Shown piece by piece: positions 40,113-50,100 of a DNA stretch of 64,000 nucleotides. This DNA comes from Cellulomonas sp. URHD0024 (GTDB lineage Bacteria; Actinomycetota; Actinomycetes; Actinomycetales; Cellulomonadaceae). The stretch's first letter is position 1; each line of letters starts with the position of its first letter. The stretch lies in NCBI RefSeq assembly GCF_000426185.1, contig NZ_AUEW01000007.1:124001-188000 (forward strand), written 5' to 3'. Below the pieces are notes generated by a model. The model was not told where the DNA came from and made no database searches. It was given only the letters and a program-made list of their open reading frames with translations. A program made the translations under genes and the position numbers.

Positions 40113-41288
40113 ATGACAACCTCCCGCCAGCGCCTTGCGGCGGCCGTGTTCGCCGGCCTCGTGACGCTCCCGCTCGCCGCCTGCGGCGGCTCGTCGGCCG
40201 CCGAGCCGGAGTCCTCCGCGTCGTCGGGCGGTGCCGCCATCGGTGCCGTCGACCTCAGCGGCGTCTGCCCCGCCACCGTCGTCATCCAGACCGACTGGAA
40301 CCCGCAGGCCGAGCAGGGCGGCCTCTACCAGCTGCTCGGGCCGGACCCGACGATCGACGCCAACGCCAAGGTGGTCAGCGGCCCGCTCTACTCGAAGGGC
40401 GAGTACACCGGCGTCGACGTCGAGATCCGTGCCGGCGGTCCGGCCATCGGCTTCACACCCGTGCCGTCGCAGATGTACACGGACAAGGACGTGCTCCTCG
40501 GCTGGGTCAACACCGACGAGTCCATCCAGAACTCCGCGGCTCTGCCCACGACGGCGGTCTTCGCGACCTTCGAGAAGGCACCGTGGATGATCATGTGGGA
40601 CCCGGCGACCTACCCCGACGTCCACAAGATCAGCGACCTGGCCGACACCGACGCGTTCGTCCGCTACTTCGCGGGCGCCACCTGGATGGAGTACCTCACC
40701 GGGTCGGGACAGCTGCGCCCGGAGCAGATCGACGGCACGTACGACGGGACCCCCGCCAACTTCGTCGCCGCGCAGGGCAAGGACGCGCAGCAGGGCTTCG
40801 CCACGGACGAGCCCTTCGTCTACCAGAACCAGCTGCCGTCCTGGAACAAGCCGGTGGACTACCAGCTCATCGCCGACACCGGCTACCCGCTGTACGCGGT
40901 GGCGTTGTCGGTGCGCACGCCGGACGTCACCGCGCAGGCCGACTGCCTGAAGAAGCTCGTCCCCGTGATCCAGCAGTCGACCGTCGACTACTTCGCCGAC
41001 CCGGAGCCCACCAACGCGGTGATCGTCGACGCCGTCGTGAAGTTCGACACCGGATGGGTCTACGACGCGGCCCAGGCCACGGACGGCACGAAGCAGCAGC
41101 TCGACCTCGGCATCGTGGCGAACGCCCCCGACGGGACGCTCGGCAGCTTCGAGGAGTCGCGGGTGCAGAAGATCCTCGACATCGCCGGCCCGATCCTCAC
41201 CAAGGACGGCTCCGCCCCGGTCGACGGCCTGAAGGCGAGCGACCTGTACACCAACGACTTCCTCGACACGTCGATCGCCCTCCCATAA
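40113..41288 (+). CDS. Substrate-binding lipoprotein, NMT1/nitrate-taurine type
   Basis: A 391-aa lipoprotein: signal peptide MTTSRQRLAAAVFAGLVTLP with lipobox LAAC (Cys24), then a Ser-rich linker. The mature part resembles NMT1/taurine-type ABC substrate-binding proteins (VVIQTDWNPQAEQGGLYQLL, IEIRAGGPAIG-like, LGWVNTDESIQNS). It would bind a small ligand outside the membrane. No ABC permease or ATPase of this type follows; the next exporter is of another kind. It shares the GntR-controlled transcript. Confidence 0.85.
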   Translation: MTTSRQRLAAAVFAGLVTLPLAACGGSSAAEPESSASSGGAAIGAVDLSGVCPATVVIQTDWNPQAEQGGLYQLLGPDPTIDANAKVVSGPLYSKGEYTGVDVEIRAGGPAIGFTPVPSQMYTDKDVLLGWVNTDESIQNSAALPTTAVFATFEKAPWMIMWDPATYPDVHKISDLADTDAFVRYFAGATWMEYLTGSGQLRPEQIDGTYDGTPANFVAAQGKDAQQGFATDEPFVYQNQLPSWNKPVDYQLIADTGYPLYAVALSVRTPDVTAQADCLKKLVPVIQQSTVDYFADPEPTNAVIVDAVVKFDTGWVYDAAQATDGTKQQLDLGIVANAPDGTLGSFEESRVQKILDIAGPILTKDGSAPVDGLKASDLYTNDFLDTSIALP

Positions 41289-41296
41289 CCCACCGC

Positions 41297-41344
41297 AACG
41301 TCCGCACTCGATGGTGCTATTGGCCCCACGAGGGCGGACGTTGC
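41297..41344. terminator. Hairpin related to the grpE-dnaJ hairpin
   Basis: AACGTCCGC at 41298-41306 pairs with GCGGACGTT at 41333-41342; the inner part (TCG, GGTG) pairs less well. It begins about ten bases past the SBP stop. Its ends are the same as those of the hairpin at 34756-34801. Confidence 0.65.
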
Positions 41345-41430
41345 GCTGACAGCGGTGCCGACACCGGGGCGACGGAACCGTGTCAGCCCCGTGTCGGCAC
41401 GCTGTCAGCGACGTCGGCCAGGCTCGAGCC

Positions 41431-42414
41431 ATGACAACAGACCTGGTGATCGAGGCCCACGGCCTCGTCAAGCACTTCGGCGAGACGAAGGCCCTCCAGG
41501 GCGTCGACCTCGCCGTCGCCCGCGGCACCGTCCTCGGCGTGCTCGGCCCCAACGGCGCCGGCAAGACGACCGCGGTCCGCATCCTGTCCACCCTCCTCAC
41601 CCCCGACGCGGGCACAGCGAGCATCAACGGTTTCGACGTGGTCAAGGACGCGGTGCGCGTCCGCCAGTCCATCGGACTCACGGGCCAGTACGCGTCCGTC
41701 GACGAGGACCTCTCCGGCCGCCAGAACCTCGTGCTGTTCGGCATCCTGCTGGACCTGGGCAAGGCCAACGCCCGCGCCCGGGCCGCCGAGCTGCTCGAGT
41801 GGTTCGACCTCACCGACGCGGCCGACCGGCCCGCCAAGACCTACTCCGGTGGCATGCGCCGCCGCCTCGACCTGGCCGCCAGCCTGGTGGGAAGGCCCGA
41901 CGTGATCTTCCTCGACGAGCCGACGACCGGCCTCGACCCGTCGAAGCGCGAGGACATGTGGGGCGTGGTCCGAAGCCTGGTCAACGACGGCTCGACCGTC
42001 CTGCTGACCACGCAGTACCTGGAGGAGGCCGACGCGCTGGCCGACGAGATCACGGTCATCGACCACGGCCGCGTGATCGCGCACGACACCCCCGACGGGC
42101 TCAAGCGGATCGTCGGCGGCCAGACGCTCGAGGTCCGCCCGGCGGATCTCACCAGGCTGGAGGAGACCGCGACGATCCTGGCGCAGGTGTCCTCCGACGG
42201 CCGCGCCGAGGAGATCCGCAAGGGAGTCCTCGCAGTCCCGGTGGCCGACGACTCGGCGATGACCGCCACGGTCGCGCGCCTCGCGAGCGTCGGCATCGGC
42301 GTCACCGAGCTCTCCCTGCACCTGCCCAGCCTCGACGAGGTGTTCTTCACGCTCACGGGTCGCACCGCGTCCGAGGACGACACCACCGTCACAGAAGAGA
42401 AGGAGGTGGCGTGA
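41431..42414 (+). CDS. ABC exporter ATP-binding protein, DrrA type
   Basis: A 327-aa ABC ATPase. Walker A is LGPNGAGKTTAVRIL, the signature YSGGMRRRLDLA and Walker B VIFLDEPTTGLD, with the switch His equivalent position in LLTTQYLEEAD (Gln, as in DrrA). The C-terminal VAxxLSLHLPSLDEVFFTLT is characteristic of the daunorubicin-resistance DrrA family. It would drive export through the adjacent permease. Its stop overlaps the permease start (TGATG). Confidence 0.92.
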   Translation: MTTDLVIEAHGLVKHFGETKALQGVDLAVARGTVLGVLGPNGAGKTTAVRILSTLLTPDAGTASINGFDVVKDAVRVRQSIGLTGQYASVDEDLSGRQNLVLFGILLDLGKANARARAAELLEWFDLTDAADRPAKTYSGGMRRRLDLAASLVGRPDVIFLDEPTTGLDPSKREDMWGVVRSLVNDGSTVLLTTQYLEEADALADEITVIDHGRVIAHDTPDGLKRIVGGQTLEVRPADLTRLEETATILAQVSSDGRAEEIRKGVLAVPVADDSAMTATVARLASVGIGVTELSLHLPSLDEVFFTLTGRTASEDDTTVTEEKEVA

Positions 42415-43241
42415 TGACCACGACGACCACACCCCGCAGCGCGATCGCGCCCCGCACGTCCTCGGTCCCGGTCAAGAAGCGACCGTTCCCGCTGGTCCGG
42501 CACTCGCTCGCCCTCGCCAAGCGAAGCCTGATCAAGACGATGCGCACCCCCGAGGCGCTCATCGACGTCACGCTCCAGCCGGCGATCTTCCTGGTGATCT
42601 TCACCTACATCTTCGGCGGCGCGGTCGCCGGCGGCACCGAGAAGTACCTGCAGTTCCTGCTCCCCGGCATCCTGGCGCAGACGATCGCGACGGGCGCCAT
42701 CGCCATCGGCGTCAACCTCAACACCGACATGGAGAAGGGCATCTTCGACCGCTTCAAGTCGCTGCCCATCCCACGATCGGCGCCGCTGGTCGGTTCGGTG
42801 TTCGGGGACGTGGTCCGCTACGTCGTCGTGATCATCTCGACGTTCCTCGTCGGCTACCTGATGGGCTTCCGGATCCTCACCAACCCGCTCAGCGCCCTCG
42901 CCGGCTGCCTGCTCGCCATCGTCTTCGCGCTGTCCCTGAGCTGGGTGTCCGTGTTCGTCGGGATGAAGGTCCGGACGTCCGGTGCGGTGCAGGGGATCAT
43001 GTTCCTGATCATCATGCCGCTGAGCTTCGCGTCGAACGTCTTCGTCCCGGCGGCCTCGCTGCCCAGCTGGATGCAGACCTTCGTCCAGTGGAACCCGCTG
43101 ACGCACCTGGTCGCCGCGATGCGCGGCTTCTTCCTCGGGGTGCCGATGGGCAACAGCGTCTACTACACGCTGCTGTGGTGCCTGGGCCTGGTCGTCGTGT
43201 TCATGCCGCTGGCGTTGCGGGCTTACCGCAAGAAGGTCTGA
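42414..43241 (+). CDS. ABC-2 type permease, DrrB type
   Basis: A 275-aa ABC-2 permease with six hydrophobic helices. It opens with a basic cytosolic N-terminus (VKKRPFPLVRHSLALAKRSL). TLQPAIFLVIFTYIFGGAVA is helix 1, and FLIIMPLSFASNVFVPAASL then WMQTFVQWNPLTHLVAAMRG are the conserved ABC-2 signature region. It is one base overlapped with the ATPase gene and forms a DrrAB-type drug or lipid exporter. Substrate unknown. Confidence 0.92.
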   Translation: MTTTTTPRSAIAPRTSSVPVKKRPFPLVRHSLALAKRSLIKTMRTPEALIDVTLQPAIFLVIFTYIFGGAVAGGTEKYLQFLLPGILAQTIATGAIAIGVNLNTDMEKGIFDRFKSLPIPRSAPLVGSVFGDVVRYVVVIISTFLVGYLMGFRILTNPLSALAGCLLAIVFALSLSWVSVFVGMKVRTSGAVQGIMFLIIMPLSFASNVFVPAASLPSWMQTFVQWNPLTHLVAAMRGFFLGVPMGNSVYYTLLWCLGLVVVFMPLALRAYRKKV

Positions 43242-43258
43242 CCAGCACGGCGTGAACC

Positions 43259-43289
43259 AGGGCGGTCACCGGACATCGGTGGCCGCCCT
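43259..43289. terminator. Bidirectional terminator
   Basis: AGGGCGGTCACCG and CGGTGGCCGCCCT pair in 12 of 13 positions around GACAT, between the convergent permease and YbjQ genes. Confidence 0.8.
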
Positions 43290-43294
43290 GTTCG

Positions 43295-43621
43295 TCACGC
43301 CTGCACGATCACCACGGCCGTGCCGTAGGCGACGACCTCCTGGTAGCCGTTGGCGACCTCGTTGGCGTCGAACCGCATGGCGAGCACCGCGTTGGCGCCA
43401 CGGGCCATCGCAGCCTCGACCATCCGCTGCATCGCCTCGTCGCGGGTCTGCTGGAGCTGCGTGGTCAGACCCTTCAGCTCGCCGCCACCGAACGCCTTGA
43501 ACGCGGCACCGATCTGCACGCCGACGTTGCGGGCGCGCACGGTCAGGCCGGTCACCTCGCCCAGAACGGCCTGGACGCGGTAGCCGGGGGCGTCGTTCAT
43601 CGTCGAAACCAGGAAGTTCAT
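43295..43621 (-). CDS. YbjQ-family (UPF0145) protein
   Basis: A 108-aa YbjQ/heavy-metal-binding domain protein: GYRVQAVLGEVTGLTVRARN, then GGGELKGLTTQLQQTRDEAM and GANAVLAMRFDANEVANGYQ. This is the standard layout of UPF0145. It usually forms a pentamer; its biological role is unclear. It is a single gene between a terminator and a regulator gene. Confidence 0.9.
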   Translation of the reverse strand: MNFLVSTMNDAPGYRVQAVLGEVTGLTVRARNVGVQIGAAFKAFGGGELKGLTTQLQQTRDEAMQRMVEAAMARGANAVLAMRFDANEVANGYQEVVAYGTAVVIVQA

Positions 43622-43673
43622 GGGGGACCTCGTCGTCGTCGGGCCGGTGCGTGACGGGAGATTGAACCACGCG

Positions 43674-46600
43674 TCAGGCGAGATCCGTGGTCAGGTCGCG
43701 GATCCGGTCGGCGGCCTCCGGCGCGGGCCGGCCGCGCCACCGTTCGAGTGCCGCGTCCCGGCGGTCGGGGTCTTCGAGGACGGCTGCGAGGGGTACGCCG
43801 AGACCGAGCTGGAAGAGCAGGGTCACATTGGCGCCGAGCCGCATGCCGATGGCCCAGAGCTCGCGGGCCGACTCGGGGTCGCCGCGGTAGGCGGCGAGCT
43901 CCGCGGCACCGAGGGCGAACGAGCCGAGCACGGGCATGTCCGCCATGGCGGCGGCCTCGGGGCGCGCCATGACGAGCAGCTCGACGGCCCGCGCGACGGC
44001 GCCGGCGTCGTCGACCCCGGGCATGCCCGCGTTCCGCAGGTGCACGACGGCGGCGACCACCCGGAACAGCACGCGCGCCTGCGGGAAGATGACCTGACCA
44101 CCGTCGATCAGCGCGGCCGCCGCCTCGGCGTCCGCGATCGCCTCGCGCGCGTCACCGGCCGCCCAGGCGACGTGAGCCATCGCGAGGTACGCCTGGGCGA
44201 CGTCGACGTCGTCGACCTGCGGTGACCGGGTCACCTCGCGGAGACGGTCGAGCGCGCCCTCCTCACCGGCGAGCGCCCGTTGCATGTCCAGGAGCACGCG
44301 GATGCTGCGGACGTCCTGCTGCGCGCCGACCAGCTCGAGGTGCTCGACGCCGCGCATCAACCACTCCTCGCCGTCGGGCCCTCCGCGCGCACCCTCCCAC
44401 TGCCCGACGCCCTGCGCCGCCATGCCCATGCCCCAGTGGTCGCCGGCGAGCTCGAAGGCGCGGTACGCCTCCCGGGCGTCGGTGCTGGACATCTCGGGGT
44501 CGCCGGCGTTCTCGCGCGTCGCGCCCCGCATGAACAAGCCCATCCCGTGCAGGTACGGGTCGCTCTCGGCGATGAGGCGGTCGGCTGCCGCCAGGGTGGC
44601 GGCGACGTCGTTGGACCCGAGGGCCGGCATCACCGCGGTCAGCGCGGTCATCCGGGGGCTGATCTGGGCCGGGCGCTCCGTGGTGACGACCTTGATCGCT
44701 CGCCACCCGAGGGCGGCGAGTCGCATCTGCCGAGCGACGCCGGCGTTGATCACCGCGTAGAGCCCGGCCGCAGCGACCCGGTCGGCGTCGGGCAACGGCC
44801 GTCCCGACGAGGTGCCGTAGAACAGCGCGGACGAGATCCGGGCCGCGGGCTCGTCGATCCTGAAGATCCGCCGCGCCCACTCGACGACCTCGACGTGCGC
44901 GCCGCGCACGCTCCACAGGTGGAACAGGGCCGCGGCGATGCGCACGGGTGCGATCTCGTCGTCGTGCTCGATCGCCCAGCGCAGGGCCGCGACGAGCGTC
45001 TCCTGCTCCTGCGCCGTCCGCTCGAAGGCGGCGATCTGCCCCGGGCCGACGAAGTCGTCGGACAGCCTGCCGGCCTCGACGCCCGCCCAGCGCACGAGCC
45101 CGGTCATCGCGTCCCCGCGCTCGCCGGCATCGTCCAGCCGCGCCTCGCCGTACTCGCGCACGGTCTCGAGCATGCGGTACCGGGCGGAGCCGTCGTCGTG
45201 CTCGTCGAGGGCCAGCAGGGACTGCTCCACGAGGGTGGACAGCGCCCGTCGAACGACGTGCGGCTGGGCTCCGGCGACGGCGATCGCGGCCTCCGCGGTG
45301 AACGGCGCCGGAATCACCGAGACGCGCTGCAGCAGGTCCTTCTCGGCCGCGTCGAGCAGCTCGCGGCTCCAGTCGACCATCGCCCACAGGCTCGCGTGGC
45401 GCTCGGGCAGCCCGCGCAGCGCGTCGTCGAGCAGCGAGAACCGGTCGGTCAGCCCGCCGAGCACGTCCTCCACCGTCATCGAGCGCAGGCGGGCCGCCGC
45501 GAGCTCGAGCGCGAGCGGGAGGTTGTCCAGCCGGCGGCAGAGCTCCAGGGCCCGGTCGGGGTCCCACCCGACGCCCGCGCGACCGGCCCGGGCGCGCGCC
45601 TCGAGCAGGGCCACCGCGTCCGCGTCGGGCAGGGTTCCCAGGCGGTGCACGGCCTCGCCGACGAGGCCCAGGGGAGCCCGGCTCGTGGCGAGTACCACGA
45701 CGTCGTCGGGGGCGACCGCCAGCAGGTCACCGACGACCGCCGCCGCTGCCTCGAGCACGTGCTCGCAGTTGTCGAGCACCAGCAGCCCGTCCAGGTCCTG
45801 GGCCGCGATCCGCAGCCGGTCCTCGGGGGCGAGCAGCCGTCGTTCGGGGGTGAGGTCGACGCGTGTGACGGTGGCGTCTCCGCCGCCGATGGCGGCCAGG
45901 ACGGTCGGCAGGACCTCGCCCGGGCCACGCAGGCCCGCCAGCTCGATGACGCGGACGGTGGTGCCGGAGGCGACGGCGCGCCGCGCGACCTCGGTGGCCA
46001 ACCGGGTCTTGCCAGCACCGCCCGTCGCGACGATGGTGACCAGCGGGCTCGTCCCCAGCAGGGTCTCCAGCTCCGTGACGTCCTCGTCGCGCCCGACGAG
46101 CGCCGTCGCGGGCCGGCGCCACGCGCCGGGGAGGACGGATCGTGCTGGCCGCGCGGGGACGGCCGCAGGGGCCGCGGACAGCTCGCCCCGCAGCAGCGCC
46201 AGGTGTGCCTGTGCGACGACGGGCGACGGGTCGGTGCCGTAGCGGTCGGCCAGCTCGTCGCGCAGGCGTTCGACCACCTGGAGCGCCTCCGCATCGCGGC
46301 CCTGTGCGGCGAGGACGCGGACCAGCAGCGCGACCAGCGGCTCGTCGGGCGGCGTACGCAGCGCGCAGCGACGCAGGTCGTCGACGACGTCGGCCGTGTC
46401 GCCGATCGCGAGCCCGCTCTCTGCGCGCACCGCGACGAGCTCTCCGAGCAGGTGGGCCGTCGCGGGGTCGGCGAGGTCGGGGACGACGGGGACGAGCGCC
46501 CGGGCGCGACCCGTCAGGGCGTGCGCGGTCGCCGCATCGCCGGCGCGCAGTGCGGAGCGGGCGCGCTCCAGCAGGTCGCCTGCCTGCGCGGCATCGATCT

Positions 46601-46877
46601 CGAGGTCCTCGACCGGCAACCGGTAGCCGCCCGGAGCCCCCGTGATCGGCAGGCCGAGCCGGCGCGCGCGGGAGACGAGCGCCTGGACGGCACCGCCGGT
46701 GTCGTCGGGCGGGAGGCCCTCCCACACGTCCTCGACGAGCGCCGTCGACGACACCACACGCCCGCGCGCGTCGAGCAGCGCCCCGATGAGTGCGACCAGC
46801 TTGTCCCCACGGACGGGCTGGCCGTCGACGGCCAACGCCCCGAGGGTGGTGATCTGCACGTGCACAGCATCGCGCAC
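43674..46877 (-). CDS. AfsR/SARP-type transcriptional regulator with NB-ARC and TPR domains
   Basis: A 1067-aa large regulator. Residues 5-90 form a winged-helix OmpR-like domain (LGALAVDGQPVRGDKLVALI). A BTAD helical domain follows to about 235 (LVALLVRVLAAQGRDAEALQ). The NTPase region has Walker A TIVATGGAGKTRLATE near 285 and DLDGLLVLDNCEHVLE for Walker B. The C-terminal 500 residues are TPR-like helical repeats. It probably activates genes in response to an unknown signal. It is divergent from the GH81 glucanase, which may be a target. A GTG alternative start lies a few codons in. Confidence 0.88.
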   Translation of the reverse strand: MRDAVHVQITTLGALAVDGQPVRGDKLVALIGALLDARGRVVSSTALVEDVWEGLPPDDTGGAVQALVSRARRLGLPITGAPGGYRLPVEDLEIDAAQAGDLLERARSALRAGDAATAHALTGRARALVPVVPDLADPATAHLLGELVAVRAESGLAIGDTADVVDDLRRCALRTPPDEPLVALLVRVLAAQGRDAEALQVVERLRDELADRYGTDPSPVVAQAHLALLRGELSAAPAAVPARPARSVLPGAWRRPATALVGRDEDVTELETLLGTSPLVTIVATGGAGKTRLATEVARRAVASGTTVRVIELAGLRGPGEVLPTVLAAIGGGDATVTRVDLTPERRLLAPEDRLRIAAQDLDGLLVLDNCEHVLEAAAAVVGDLLAVAPDDVVVLATSRAPLGLVGEAVHRLGTLPDADAVALLEARARAGRAGVGWDPDRALELCRRLDNLPLALELAAARLRSMTVEDVLGGLTDRFSLLDDALRGLPERHASLWAMVDWSRELLDAAEKDLLQRVSVIPAPFTAEAAIAVAGAQPHVVRRALSTLVEQSLLALDEHDDGSARYRMLETVREYGEARLDDAGERGDAMTGLVRWAGVEAGRLSDDFVGPGQIAAFERTAQEQETLVAALRWAIEHDDEIAPVRIAAALFHLWSVRGAHVEVVEWARRIFRIDEPAARISSALFYGTSSGRPLPDADRVAAAGLYAVINAGVARQMRLAALGWRAIKVVTTERPAQISPRMTALTAVMPALGSNDVAATLAAADRLIAESDPYLHGMGLFMRGATRENAGDPEMSSTDAREAYRAFELAGDHWGMGMAAQGVGQWEGARGGPDGEEWLMRGVEHLELVGAQQDVRSIRVLLDMQRALAGEEGALDRLREVTRSPQVDDVDVAQAYLAMAHVAWAAGDAREAIADAEAAAALIDGGQVIFPQARVLFRVVAAVVHLRNAGMPGVDDAGAVARAVELLVMARPEAAAMADMPVLGSFALGAAELAAYRGDPESARELWAIGMRLGANVTLLFQLGLGVPLAAVLEDPDRRDAALERWRGRPAPEAADRIRDLTTDLA

Positions 46878-46992
46878 GACACCGACGGAGGTCGCGCGTG
46901 CTCGCCGAGGCCCTCTCAGGATGTGGCGTGGACGACGAGGACGTCACCGCCCTGCTCGTGGCGCGACGTCGTGTTTACACCCGAAGGGGCGA

Positions 46993-47064
46993 AGGGAGCG
47001 CTCTCTGCCAGCATGCGGCTCTTGACTGGAACGTCCGGGTCGCTACTCTCGGGGAGCGCTCTCT
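46993..47064 (+). promoter_or_regulatory. Promoter with two CelR-like operators
   Basis: AGGGAGCGCTCTCT (46993-47006) and GGGGAGCGCTCTCT (47051-47064) each match 11 of 14 bases of the CelR box TGGGAGCGCTCCCA. Between them are TTGACT (47022-47027) and TACTCT (47044-47049), a promoter with 16-base spacing. The second operator directly follows the -10. Confidence 0.65.
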
Positions 47065-47153
47065 GACATGGCCCGGTCCTGCTGCCCCGGACCGGCCTGC
47101 GGAGGGCCGACCGCGCGGGCAACGAGGCCCGCGCCTCCCGAGAGGTGTTCCAG

Positions 47154-50100
47154 ATGCGCACCATCGCCGGCAGCCGCCGCGCGCCCTCCAGCCACAAGCT
47201 CGCCACCACCGTCGTCACCGCTCTGGTCGGCACCGCCGTCGTCGCCGGCGGCTGGCAAGCCGTCGCCGCGCCCGTGCAGAACCCGGCCGTGGTGCCCGTC
47301 GGCTCCGGGTCCTACGCCTCGGCGCCGCCGGCGGCGCTCGACGCGGCCGGACATGACGTGTCCGCGACCGTCGACCGGCCGCTGTACATCGACGGCTCCC
47401 AGTCCGGGAAGCCCGTCCCCACCAACTCGTGGTGGACGGACCTGGTCGTCAGCAAGTACTCCGGATCGCTGTGGGCCGACCCGCTCGTGCTGTCCAACTC
47501 GTCGGCGGGGACCAAGGTCTTCCTGCCGACCTCGTGGAACGCCGACGGCAGCGCCCGCGTGCTCGACCAGGAGATCGAGGTGCAGGGTGCGGTGACACCC
47601 ACGCCGGGCCCGAGCGACGTCGTGATGGCCGACTTCGACACCGCGCTGCCCACCGGCTGGACGGCCACCGGGACCGCGTTCACCGGCACCACCGCGGGAT
47701 CCGCCACGGGGCAGAGCCCGGTCGCCGGCTACCTCGGCAAGGGGCTGCTGAACTCGTTCACGTCCTCGAGCGGCGACGGCGCGACCGGCACGCTCACGTC
47801 GCCGACCTTCACCGTCGACCACAACACCATCGCGTTCCTCGTCGGAGGCGGCAAGCACCCCGACCAGACCGGCGTCCAGCTCGTCGTCGACGGCCAGGTG
47901 GTGCGCACCGCCACGGGCGCCGACTCCGAGCAGCTCGCCTGGGTGACGTGGAACGTCGCCGACCTGCGCGGTCGCGCGGCCACGATCAAGGTCGTCGACT
48001 CCCTGGCCGCCGGCTGGGGCCACGTGCTCGTCGACCAGGTGGTCCGCACCGACGACACGGCGAACCTGTCGGAGCGCTTCTCCACGCAGTTCATCGCCGC
48101 CGACGCCAAGGCTCTGCGCTGGGGTGAGTGGAACGTCAGCTGGCGGATGGCCTCGGCGGCCGGCGCGGCCAAGATGGACGTGACCGCCGCGCGCGGCATC
48201 CCCTACGCGTGGTTCGAGTTCACGCAGATGAACCCGCGCATCGTCCTGCAGCCCGGTGCCACGCTCACCGGCCTGAGCGGTCAGCCACTGACGCTGCCCG
48301 CGACCGTCTCCGCGGTCCAGGTCACGCAGGGCGGCCGGTCGTTCGGCATCCACCTGCCGGACGGCTCGGTGGTCGACCGGACCGGGAACGTGCTCGCACT
48401 CACGCTCAGCAAGCCGTACCTCGTCGTCAGCGCGGTCCCGGCGTCCGGCGCGACGCTCGCCGACCTGCAGGCGCACGCCTTCGCGATCCCGCGCGACACC
48501 AAGATGACGTACGCCTACGACCCGACCGCGGGCGAGGTCCGTCAGACGTGGGACGTCACCACCGACCTGCTGCAGGGCACCGACCACTCCACGATCCAGG
48601 GCTGGCTGCCGCACCACTACGTGGACGCCAAGCAGGCGCTCGCGTTCACCGGGTACGGCTACGACGCCCCCCGCGGCCGCATGAAGATGACCGTCGGGAC
48701 CGGCGGCTGGGTGCTGCGCTACCCGTTCACGGGCATCACCCCGCTCGCCCCCGCGCCGACCGACGCGGCGGCCGTCGCCCAGGTCAAGAAGTACGTCGCC
48801 GACTACTCCAAGAAGACGACGTACGGCGGCGACACCTACTGGGGCGGCAAGGACGTCCTGCAGCTCGCGCAGTACATGGCGATGGCCAAGCAGGTCGGCG
48901 CGACCGACTCCTACAACGCGCTCAAGGCCACGTTGAAGACGGCCCTGGACGACTGGTTCACCTACACGCCCGGCGAGAAGGAGCACTTCTTCGCCCGGTA
49001 CCCCACGTGGAAGGCCCTGATCGGCTTCGGCGACTCCTACGGCTCGTTCGAGTTCACCGACAACCACTTCCACTACGGCTACTTCACGCTGGCGGCCGCG
49101 CTGCTCGCGATGGACGACCCGACCTGGGGCCAGCAGTACGGCCCGATGGCGACCCTCGTCGCGAAGCAGTACGCCAACTCGGACCGGTCCTCCACCGACT
49201 TCCCGTACCTGCGCACGTTCGACACCTGGGAGGGCCACTCCTACGCCGGCGGGTTCAGCTCGCCGGGCGGCAACAACCAGGAGTCGAGCTCCGAGGCGAT
49301 CCAGTCCTGGGTCGGCATCTTCATGCTCGGCGCGGCGCTCGGTGACGACCAGATGCAGGCGACCGGCGCGATGGGCTACGTGACCGAGCGGGCGTCCGTC
49401 CAGGAGTACTGGCTCGACACCCCGGGCGACTCCCCGACCACGGGCAACGCCGGCGTCACCAACCACCCGGCGGCCTACCAGCACGGCACGACGGGCATCC
49501 TGTTCGACTCGGGCCAGGCCTTCGCGACGTACTTCAGCGGCGACCCGGCCTGGATCTACGGCATCCAGTGGATGCCCACGGGCCCGTACTTCGGCTACCT
49601 CGGCTGGGACCGCGCCTTCGGGCGTGAGCTGCTGGCCAAGATGTTCGACGAACGGCCGACCGTGCTCGGGGCCTACACCGCGGGCGACAACGGTGCCAAC
49701 CTGGCCCGCGCCGCCAAGCGCTGGTACGGCGTCGGCACCGACTGGGGTGCCAACGTGACCGTCGACAAGGCGGGCGCCGTGACGGCCATGCAGGACGCCG
49801 TGCGCAACGCCTACCTGCACAACCCCACGTACGTCTCGGCGCGCACGGCGGCCAACCCGCTGTACGACACCGCCAAGGCGACGCTGCGGTTCACGGTCGC
49901 GGCCGACGGCTCGCTCGTCTTCCCGACCGACGTGTGGAACCCCGCCGCGCTGCCTGCCGGCTGGACCCCGCCAACACCGCCGGCTGCCACCCCCGACGCC
50001 GACCCCAAGACGTGGGCCACCGGCTGGGGCGTCTTCCAGTACCTGTCCACCGCCTTCACGCCGGACCCGGCCGCGCTCAAGCGGCTCTACGCGTACGAGG

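Noticed and set aside
40113..43241. The NMT1-type binding protein and the DrrAB-type genes as one ABC importer
   Set aside because: A hairpin lies between them, and the ATPase and permease belong to the exporter ABC-2 class, which does not use binding proteins.
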